A stretch of 39,952 nt of DNA from Allomuricauda sp. (GTDB lineage Bacteria; Bacteroidota; Bacteroidia; Flavobacteriales; Flavobacteriaceae): positions 1-39,952 of the forward strand of contig JASBTS010000228.1 of the NCBI GenBank assembly GCA_030148305.1. Reading direction: 5' to 3'. Made by a program: the position numbers and the translations under genes. Positions within the stretch are counted from its first letter, which is position 1, and each line of letters opens with the position of its first letter. Below are positions 10,113 to 17,817 of the stretch, piece after piece. Under the pieces are notes generated by a model, which searched no databases, was not told the origin of the DNA, and saw nothing but the letters and a program-made list of their open reading frames with translations.

Positions 10113-11606
10113 ATGATTATCAATATCACACAATTGTGTGATGCTGGATACAACAATAGGATGATTTTTAAAAATCATAGAATAGGGTGTAAAATAGCCG
10201 AAAGTGTGGTTCTAACTTTGGCACTATCGATGAGCAGAAAAAATAACCTCTTTAATTCCAAAGCAATGACCAATAAGATTACGTATGCCGCAATTAATAG
10301 ACAGGTTGAATCTAATTCCACCACCGATTCGTTGTTGGATATATCGATCAAGAACAAAATACCACATTTGCACGAATGTGGGGGTAACGGGGTGTGTACT
10401 ACTTGTAGGGTAAGGGTGCTGGAAGGCATTCAAAACCTAACCCCTAAGACCCAATACGAAAATGCGAGCTGTAATGCCAGACAATGGGATCCCTCCATTC
10501 GCTTGGCCTGCCAGGCTCGTCCGAAGGGAGATGTGACCATTCAGAGGTTGATCTGGTCCAGCGGCGAGGTCAATACGCTACAAAAAGAATTGGTCCCAAC
10601 AGGATTAGCGGAGGAAAGACCGATTGCTATATTATTCTGCGACCTTAGGAATTTTACCAACCTATCTTCCAACAACTTGAATTTTGACATCGCCTATATG
10701 TTGAACAAGTTCTATACCGCATTGGGTGAACCCATTTTAATGAACAACGGCATCATCTATCAATATGTAGGGGATGAAATTATAGGAGTTTTTGGCACCA
10801 CTGGTGGAACCGCCCAAAAAAATTGTGAGGATGCCATCCGAGCCGCTTTGGGCATGCAATACGCTTTGGAGTTTTTGAACCGTTCCGATTTAAAAGATAT
10901 TGGTGTGAAATTGAAATCGGGGATCGGCATCAATTTCGGGAATGCATTCATTGGTCATTTGGGTCATCCTACCCATAAGCAGTTTTCGGTAATCGGGGAT
11001 CCGGTAAATGTGGCCAGTAGGATACAAAATGAGACTAAGGTTACTAATACCGACATCCTAATTTCCGATACCGTATTTGAGAATATTAACAAGGAAACTG
11101 TTGTAGTCGGAAAAAATTTCCTCAACAAATTGGCGGGGAAAGACGATCCCTTAAGCTTGTATGAATTGATCGGGTTCAATGACATGGACCTTCAGTTGGA
11201 ACTCCAGTCTTCCATGAACATTATGCTGGCCGATGAGGAGGGATTTGCAAAAGTCTTTTATGATAAAGTTTTTGCCCTGGCTCCTTTTGTGAGGCAGTTG
11301 TTCAAGAGCAATATGGCCGATCAAGGCAGGTTGCTCACCCATATGTTGGGCGGAATTGTTTATTCCCTTTCCCGACCCGAGCACCTTAAAAAAGGGTTGA
11401 TGAAATTAGGTCAAAGCCATGTTCAATATGGGGTGAAAGAAGAGTATTATCCAGTGGTAAAGCAAGCCATGATGGAAACCATTGAAGAGGTAATGGGTGA
11501 AAATGGTACCTCCCAATGCCTTAAAGCATGGAACGCCGCCCTTGATTTTGTGATAGATACCATGAAATCCAGTGCAAGGCCCAATGTTGAACATGTTTAT
11601 GCTTAA
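10113..11606 (+). CDS. 2Fe-2S ferredoxin / class III nucleotidyl cyclase / globin fusion protein (true start may be 10230 or 10266)
   Basis: HECGGNGVCTTCRVRV...RLACQ (Cx5Cx2C...C 2Fe-2S ligands); cyclase FCDLRNFTNLS, YQYVGDEIIGVFG, VIGDPVNVASRIQ; C-terminal globin VFYDKVF...LGQSHVQYGVKEEYYPVVKQAMMETIEEVMG...AWNAALDFV, which aligns by eye with flavohaemoglobin globin domains. Confidence 0.88.
   Translation: MIINITQLCDAGYNNRMIFKNHRIGCKIAESVVLTLALSMSRKNNLFNSKAMTNKITYAAINRQVESNSTTDSLLDISIKNKIPHLHECGGNGVCTTCRVRVLEGIQNLTPKTQYENASCNARQWDPSIRLACQARPKGDVTIQRLIWSSGEVNTLQKELVPTGLAEERPIAILFCDLRNFTNLSSNNLNFDIAYMLNKFYTALGEPILMNNGIIYQYVGDEIIGVFGTTGGTAQKNCEDAIRAALGMQYALEFLNRSDLKDIGVKLKSGIGINFGNAFIGHLGHPTHKQFSVIGDPVNVASRIQNETKVTNTDILISDTVFENINKETVVVGKNFLNKLAGKDDPLSLYELIGFNDMDLQLELQSSMNIMLADEEGFAKVFYDKVFALAPFVRQLFKSNMADQGRLLTHMLGGIVYSLSRPEHLKKGLMKLGQSHVQYGVKEEYYPVVKQAMMETIEEVMGENGTSQCLKAWNAALDFVIDTMKSSARPNVEHVYA
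10125..10142. promoter_or_regulatory. Perfect 18-bp palindrome ATCACACAATTGTGTGAT
   Basis: Sequence equals its own reverse complement; lies between the divergent histidine kinase and cyclase genes. Confidence 0.55.
10161..10178. promoter_or_regulatory. Perfect 18-bp palindrome ATGATTTTTAAAAATCAT
   Basis: Sequence equals its own reverse complement; centre is 36 bp from the centre of the first palindrome. Confidence 0.5.
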
Positions 11607-11621
11607 TGAATTTCATAGCTG

Positions 11622-12209
11622 ATGTATAAAAACCACAAAAAAAGAGTGCCCAACTTTCAAAATGAACTCCTTAAAAGCATTGAGACAAGGGGTCATGCGG
11701 AAGAGCTTGTGGACCACTATTGGGGTAGCATCAACTATGTGCTGGGATTAATCAGAGCCTCCGAAATAAAGGCAGGTTTGTTACTTTCCTTCTACGGGAT
11801 CCTTATCAATTTTATCTTTCAAAAAATAGATTTGATCATTTCTGAAGGACCACAACAATTCATGCTCTACATTCTTTTAGGTTTTTGGTTCCTATCCACG
11901 GTGGTGTCCATCTATTACAGTATCCGGTGCTTTATGCCCTCTATTGAAGGCAAGTTTGAGAAGAATGTCTTCTTTTACGCAGATGTCATCACCAAATTTG
12001 GAACGATCAATGACTTTTCAAAAACCTTTTACAAATTAAGTTTGAAGGAGGAGGAATTGTTTGACCAGTTGGGACAACAGATTTTTATCATCTCAAAAAT
12101 CGCAGACCAAAAATTTCGATGCGTCAATAAATCGTTACGTTTTTTGGCCATAGGTCTTCTCTTGTTTTTGCTAGTGGTGATCGTGTATACCATTCATGTA
12201 ATTTTATGA
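11622..12209 (+). CDS. PycTM/DUF5706-like Pycsar effector-type membrane protein
   Basis: IRASEIKAGLLLSFYGILINFIF then a second TM helix, FFYADVITKFGTINDFSKTF...EELFDQLGQQIFIISKIADQKFRCVNKSLRFLAIGLLLFLL: the layout and motifs of PycTM proteins. Directly follows a nucleotidyl cyclase. Confidence 0.75.
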   Translation: MYKNHKKRVPNFQNELLKSIETRGHAEELVDHYWGSINYVLGLIRASEIKAGLLLSFYGILINFIFQKIDLIISEGPQQFMLYILLGFWFLSTVVSIYYSIRCFMPSIEGKFEKNVFFYADVITKFGTINDFSKTFYKLSLKEEELFDQLGQQIFIISKIADQKFRCVNKSLRFLAIGLLLFLLVVIVYTIHVIL

Positions 12210-12404
12210 TCATTCGGGAGCGATCGATTGCACCATATCCCGGATATTGGATTTGGAGTCTAAAATGCATCGTTCATGGTTGTTAAATTCTTCGGGTTTT
12301 GAAGAAGACAATACAATAACTTCCTACTTTTATTGGTTGTATTCCAAATAGATTACAACACATTTAATTTGTTGTTCATACAAAAAGTAGAACGGACCTA
12401 CCAT

Positions 12405-13487
12405 ATGGAAGTGAAGCAGCTAAATCCAACGAACCTGCAATTGGACCCTTTTTTTGACCTATCCAAGGATTGCCTCTGTATAGCCGATTACGAAGGCTAT
12501 TTTGTTAAAATCAACCCAGCTTTTATAGCATTATTGGGCTATTCCGAAGAGGAACTAAAGTCGAGGTTGATCTCTGATTTTATTTACCATGAAGACAGAC
12601 AGCTTACCGCATCCCACAGGCAGCGATTGAAGGATAATGTTCCATTGATCAATTTTGAAAACAGATACGTGTGCAAATCCGGGGATTTGGTTTGGTTGCA
12701 TTGGACATCTACCCCAATGGAGAATGAACGGTTGATTTACGCCATTGCTAAGGATATCACCCATAAAAAGAAACTTGAGGCCGACCGAATATCGCACTTG
12801 GGTGAACTTTCCGAGGCAAATGACAAGCTTAAGCAACTCAACTATACTACTTCGCATGATCTAAGATCACCGTTGAACAACTTGTTGTCCCTCATGGATT
12901 TAATCGATTTGACGAAAATAGATGATGAGGAAACCTTGGAACTGATCCGTTACATTAGGCTTTCCGCTGAGGGGTTGAACACATCCTTGAATTCATTTGT
13001 AGATACCTTCAAGGAAAATGATATTTCAAGAAAAAACTTGGAAGAAGTCGATTTTAAGGCCTCGCTTCAAAAAGTCCGGAATTCGATTGGCACTTTGATT
13101 CAAAATGCGGAAGCCAAATTCCATCTGGATTTTTCAGGTTTGGAAAGTGTGCGCTTCAATAAAGCCTATATGGAAAGCATTTTCCTGAATTTCATCACCA
13201 ATTCCATTAAATATGCACGGCCAAATGTTGCCCCGTCCATTTCAATCGTTACGGAACAAAGAGACGGGGTACAGACATTGACCTATTCCGATAACGGGCT
13301 TGGCATTGATTTGGAGAAAGTGGGACACCTTATTTTCAACTTGAACCAAAAATTCCATGACAATGAAGACAGTAAAGGGGTTGGCCTTTATTTGATATAT
13401 AATTACATCACTGGCCTTGGGGGTACCATTGAAGTGGATAGCAAGGTCAATGAAGGAACTACTTTTACCATTCAGTTCAAAGCATAA
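12405..13487 (+). CDS. PAS-domain sensor histidine kinase
   Basis: PAS region DCLCIADYEGYFVKINPAFIALLGYSEEEL; HDLRSPLNNLLSLMDL H-box; NSIKYARPN, DNGLGIDLEKVG, KGVGLYLIYNYITGLGGTIEVDS. ATG at 12405 preferred over 12333. Confidence 0.9.
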   Translation: MEVKQLNPTNLQLDPFFDLSKDCLCIADYEGYFVKINPAFIALLGYSEEELKSRLISDFIYHEDRQLTASHRQRLKDNVPLINFENRYVCKSGDLVWLHWTSTPMENERLIYAIAKDITHKKKLEADRISHLGELSEANDKLKQLNYTTSHDLRSPLNNLLSLMDLIDLTKIDDEETLELIRYIRLSAEGLNTSLNSFVDTFKENDISRKNLEEVDFKASLQKVRNSIGTLIQNAEAKFHLDFSGLESVRFNKAYMESIFLNFITNSIKYARPNVAPSISIVTEQRDGVQTLTYSDNGLGIDLEKVGHLIFNLNQKFHDNEDSKGVGLYLIYNYITGLGGTIEVDSKVNEGTTFTIQFKA

Positions 13488-13638
13488 AGGTTTCATATGC
13501 TTGAGCTTTGGCGCCCGCCGAAATAATCCGATGTAAGGTGTTTCAGCGTAAAAACATCAGATTATCATCTAAATTATCGGTTTATAAATACCTTTATATA
13601 GGTTGAAATCATTCCCATTGTATAAAGAATCTTTTAGG

Positions 13639-16554
13639 ATGAAATTGAAATTTGCTTTTCGGGTACCACTTCTTCTCTTCTCATTGGCCGTACTTCAGGT
13701 TGCGGCACAAAAAAAAGAGACTGCACAGATATCAACTTTAATACAAAATCTAAAAAAGGACATCCGCGGCCCATACAAGGACATTCGATGGTTCTGTACC
13801 GATGGAAGTATTCGTGCCCCAAAAGATCCCTGTCCAGATGAAATTGGACCAGGTGTGCAGCATGCCCGTTATAAGGATGAGGTAGAAGCCTTGGGCAAGG
13901 CCAATCACATCTATTTGGGCCAGATTTTGGCATACACCGATCAAGAACCTTTTTGGGATGCGGCCAATGACCATTCCCGATTGAAGCAATATCAACTTGA
14001 TAAATATTTAAGAAGTGTAGACAACGGTTGGATCAATCAAAAGGGACAATACTATCGTGGTGCCATCCAGTCCGAAGATGAGGAAGCATGGGGCATCGAA
14101 TTCTACAAATGGGTTTTGGCGAATGATGAGTTCCTAAAGAATGAATTTTTCTTGGTTCGCCAGTCATTGAAGGATATTCCACATAATGGGGACGACAATG
14201 TGGCCCAGAAAATGCGGAGTGAATCCAAGGTCATTTCCGACCTGTATGAACCCTTCATGGATCTTAGAACGAAAATCCACAGTCAACCTGAAGATAGTGA
14301 TATCCAAAAAGTGCTTCAATTCAAGCAAAAACATAGCACCAAGTTAACAACGGATCTGTCCAAAAAATTGGACGAACTGGTGGCCACCATGAGGGAATTC
14401 CACAAACCAGTGGATATTACCTCTTTGCCCAAAAGGGCCTCGCTCACAAAAGGTACTCCTTTGGGAAAGGCCATCGAAAGCTTTGCTTCCAACAAGGAGT
14501 TAATGGGTAATCCCAAACTGTTGATGGAACAGGCTTCACAGCTATTGTTCGATATCAGGAACGGACTTTTGGAGGAAAAGCGACCCATGGCCAGATTGCA
14601 ATTGCTCGATATTTCCTTAAAATTGGAAGAGATTGTTTTCAAAAGCTCACCCGATTACCAGCCTGAAAACTTAAAGGAACTGCTGCATAAAATCTGCTAT
14701 TTAGGAATGGCCGTTACAGGTTCAGGGTACTTGGAGCAATGGGAGTGGGGACAATTGGCTAGCAACCTTACCAATTACGAAGCAGACGAACGCTCCCTGG
14801 GCGAATTGACCGAAGTGTTGAACCGAGCCCGTTCCGCAGTGGAATGGAGTGCGGCCATGGTAAAGGCCAATTATGATGCGATCGTGAAGGAATATGTTGC
14901 TTTTGAGCCGCTTACCGCGGGTTTTGTGGACGACAAGATCAGAGGTTCTGTTGCTTTACATTTGGGCCAAAGTGTCGGGGAATTGGGCAATCTCATTTCT
15001 GCTGAATCCCAATTGGCCAATAAAGTGATGGATATCCAAAACCAGAGTACTATACGCGGTCTGAATCCTGGCTATGCCTTTGGGGAATTGGTCGTAGTAG
15101 GTGGCAGTTCGGATGATATTGAGGTGTCTTCGGACAAGATCTACGTGTTCCAACGGCCCCCATCCGATTTAAAGCCCGTTGCAGGTATTGCCACGGTTGC
15201 CGAAGGCAATATGGTTTCCCACGTGCAATTGTTGGCCCGTAATCTCGGAATCCCGAATGCGGCATTGTCGGACCAAAACCTTCAAGACCTTAAAAAGTAT
15301 GATGGCTCAAGGGTGTTTTATGCCGTTTCCAATAAAGGGAATGTGATTTTGAAATCCGAAAGCCAAATGACCAAGGACGAATTGGCCCTTTTTGAAAAAA
15401 AGGAACGCAAAGAGGAACGCATCGAGGTACCCATTCAACAGATTCGTTTGGATGAAAACAAGGTGCTGAACATGCGGGATGTGGATGCCGATGATTCCGG
15501 AAAATTGTGTGGACCCAAAGCTGCCAACCTAGGCCAGCTTAAAAAAATGTTTCCCGAAAAAGTAGTGGAAGGTTTGGTGATTCCCTTCGGGATTTTCAGA
15601 ACACACATGGACCAAAAAATGCCCGATCAGGAAGGATCTTATTGGAATTTCCTCACCAAAATGTTCGAAGAGGCCAATCGCATGTTGGCATCCGGTATTT
15701 CCGATAAGGAAGTAGAAAATTATCAATTGCGCCAACTGGAAATTTTGAGGGATGCCATTAAAAAAATGCAGCTTAGGGATGATTTTATCAATCAATTGGA
15801 AACAGGTTTTAAAGACGTTTTGGGTTCTGAATTGGGTTCCGTTCCCGTGTTTCTGCGTAGCGACACCAATATGGAAGATTTAAAGGATTTTACCGGGGCC
15901 GGACTCAACCTGACCATTTTCAATTCGGTGGAAAGGGAAAAGATACTGGAAGGAATCAAGGATGTTTGGGCCTCTCCCTACACCGAACGCAGTTTCAAAT
16001 GGCGTCAAAAATACCTATTGAATCCCGAAAACGTGTTCCCGTCCATTTTGGTCATCCCTAGTGTGGATGTGGATTATTCTGGAGTGTTGATCACCAAGGG
16101 CATCAGTATGGGCACGGATAAGGACCTGACTGTGGCATTTAGCAGAGGTGCAGGCGGTGCTGTGGACGGACAAGCTGCTGAACAGTATCTCATCAAAGAT
16201 GAGGGCGGTTATGTTTTGTTGGCGCCCGCACGGGAACGTTTTTATAACGGACTGCCCAAAACCGGTGGCACCGAAAAGAAGAAAGCCACCTTTCAAGAGC
16301 GTGTGCTGAACGAACGCAATATCGATGAGATTAGAGGATTGGCCCATCAGATTCGGGAGCGCGTTCCGAAAGAAACGCATTCGGACTACCAAGGGGCCTA
16401 TGATGTAGAACTGGGTTTTAAGGACAACAAGCTTTGGCTGTTCCAGATCAGGCCTTTTGTGGAGAATAAAAAAGCGTTGGGTTCCACCTATCTGGAGTCC
16501 ATCACGCCAAAAATCGACCTGACCAAACGAATTTCACTTTCCAAAAAAATCTAG
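13639..16554 (+). CDS. Secreted PEP/pyruvate-binding dikinase-like protein (phosphohistidine swivel domain followed by PPDK_N ATP-grasp; GWD-like order)
   Basis: Signal peptide MKLKFAFRVPLLLFSLAVLQVAAQ; swivel motif GNMVSHVQLLARNLGIPNAAL; GPKAANLGQLKKMFPEKV; LRSDTNMEDLKDFTGAGLNLTI; AYDVELGFKDNKLWLFQIRPF. Confidence 0.82.
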   Translation: MKLKFAFRVPLLLFSLAVLQVAAQKKETAQISTLIQNLKKDIRGPYKDIRWFCTDGSIRAPKDPCPDEIGPGVQHARYKDEVEALGKANHIYLGQILAYTDQEPFWDAANDHSRLKQYQLDKYLRSVDNGWINQKGQYYRGAIQSEDEEAWGIEFYKWVLANDEFLKNEFFLVRQSLKDIPHNGDDNVAQKMRSESKVISDLYEPFMDLRTKIHSQPEDSDIQKVLQFKQKHSTKLTTDLSKKLDELVATMREFHKPVDITSLPKRASLTKGTPLGKAIESFASNKELMGNPKLLMEQASQLLFDIRNGLLEEKRPMARLQLLDISLKLEEIVFKSSPDYQPENLKELLHKICYLGMAVTGSGYLEQWEWGQLASNLTNYEADERSLGELTEVLNRARSAVEWSAAMVKANYDAIVKEYVAFEPLTAGFVDDKIRGSVALHLGQSVGELGNLISAESQLANKVMDIQNQSTIRGLNPGYAFGELVVVGGSSDDIEVSSDKIYVFQRPPSDLKPVAGIATVAEGNMVSHVQLLARNLGIPNAALSDQNLQDLKKYDGSRVFYAVSNKGNVILKSESQMTKDELALFEKKERKEERIEVPIQQIRLDENKVLNMRDVDADDSGKLCGPKAANLGQLKKMFPEKVVEGLVIPFGIFRTHMDQKMPDQEGSYWNFLTKMFEEANRMLASGISDKEVENYQLRQLEILRDAIKKMQLRDDFINQLETGFKDVLGSELGSVPVFLRSDTNMEDLKDFTGAGLNLTIFNSVEREKILEGIKDVWASPYTERSFKWRQKYLLNPENVFPSILVIPSVDVDYSGVLITKGISMGTDKDLTVAFSRGAGGAVDGQAAEQYLIKDEGGYVLLAPARERFYNGLPKTGGTEKKKATFQERVLNERNIDEIRGLAHQIRERVPKETHSDYQGAYDVELGFKDNKLWLFQIRPFVENKKALGSTYLESITPKIDLTKRISLSKKI

Positions 16555-17817
16555 ATGAAAAAGATTGTTGCACTCGGGATATTGGGGTTAATAGGATTGG
16601 GTTTCACCGAGTTTGTAGAATATCCCATCGATGGATACGAACGAACGGGAATCAAAAGGCTCAAAAGGCTGGAAATGATCAAAAATGGGGAGTTGAAAGA
16701 TACTTCACCTTTGCCCGAAGGCGCCAAAAAATCATGGGAAGACATTGAGTTGAACCTGCTTTCCAGAAAAGGGGACAGCGTGGGCAGTTTTTTTGTGGTG
16801 GATGAAACCTTTCAAAAGGAAATCAATGGGCTTTTCCGAGGACTGGACAAAAGTTATTCCTTGACCATTCTCGATATTTCCGAACCGGATAGTGTTCGGT
16901 ATGCGGAACGCAACAAAACCTTGGGATACCAACCGGGGAGTGTAGGCAAATTGGCGGTATTGACAGCCCTTTTTGAGCAATTGGCCAAAATTTACCCTGA
17001 TTCCTTTGAGCTACGAACCCAATTGCTCAAAAATAAGGTGGTAAAAGCAGGGGTATGGGGGCTAACGGATGAACACACCATTCCCATTTTTAATGTGGAA
17101 AAAAACACCTTGGTAAAACGGCAGGTCATTGCCAGTGATGTGTTCAGTTTGTACGAATGGGCCGATCATATGCTTTCCGTGAGTAACAATGGTGCGGCCA
17201 GCATCGTATGGCGCGAGGCCCTTTTAATGGCCGCTTTCGGGGAAAAATATCCTGATCTTACCGAAGAGGAGGCCATGGCCTATTTTAAGGAAACCCCTAA
17301 AAAGGACCTGACAGATCTGGCCAACGATGTGGTCAATCTTCCCCTGCGAAGCTTGGGCATCACTTCAGATGAATGGAGGTTGGGCAGTTTCTTTACCACC
17401 GGGGCCAATACCTATGTGGGCGACAAGGGTGGAAGCATTGGTACGCCCTATGGATTGATGAAATTTTTGATCCAATTGGAACAGGGCAATGTTATTGATG
17501 AGGTCAGTAGTCTGGAAATGAAGCGGTTGATGTACATGACTGACCGAAGGATCCGTTATGCACAATCCCCTGCATTGAAGGATGCAGCCGTTTATTTTAA
17601 ATCGGGAAGTTTGTACAAATGCGACAGGAGCAAGGGCGAGGAATGTGGAAAGTACATGGGCAACGTGCAAAATTTCATGAACTCTGTCATCATTGTGGAG
17701 CATCCGGACAATTGTAGGTATATGGTGGTGTTGATGACCAATGTACTGCGAAAGAATTCCGCTTCGGACCACATGTATTTGGCCTCGGCAATAGATAAGA
17801 TCGTTAGGAAGGGTTGA
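16555..17817 (+). CDS. Beta-lactamase-fold serine hydrolase (class A-like), N-terminal signal/anchor
   Basis: PGSVGKLAVL (SxxK), SNNGAAS (SxN), KSGSLY (K[T/S]G); ATG directly abuts the preceding stop. Confidence 0.75.
   Translation: MKKIVALGILGLIGLGFTEFVEYPIDGYERTGIKRLKRLEMIKNGELKDTSPLPEGAKKSWEDIELNLLSRKGDSVGSFFVVDETFQKEINGLFRGLDKSYSLTILDISEPDSVRYAERNKTLGYQPGSVGKLAVLTALFEQLAKIYPDSFELRTQLLKNKVVKAGVWGLTDEHTIPIFNVEKNTLVKRQVIASDVFSLYEWADHMLSVSNNGAASIVWREALLMAAFGEKYPDLTEEEAMAYFKETPKKDLTDLANDVVNLPLRSLGITSDEWRLGSFFTTGANTYVGDKGGSIGTPYGLMKFLIQLEQGNVIDEVSSLEMKRLMYMTDRRIRYAQSPALKDAAVYFKSGSLYKCDRSKGEECGKYMGNVQNFMNSVIIVEHPDNCRYMVVLMTNVLRKNSASDHMYLASAIDKIVRKG

Noticed and set aside
10161-10178. FNR/CRP box call for the AT-rich palindrome
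   Set aside because: Half-site spacing (TGAT-N8-ATCA) does not match TTGAT-N4-ATCAA, and the first palindrome has TCACA/TGTGA in reversed order relative to CRP sites; kept only as a generic palindrome.
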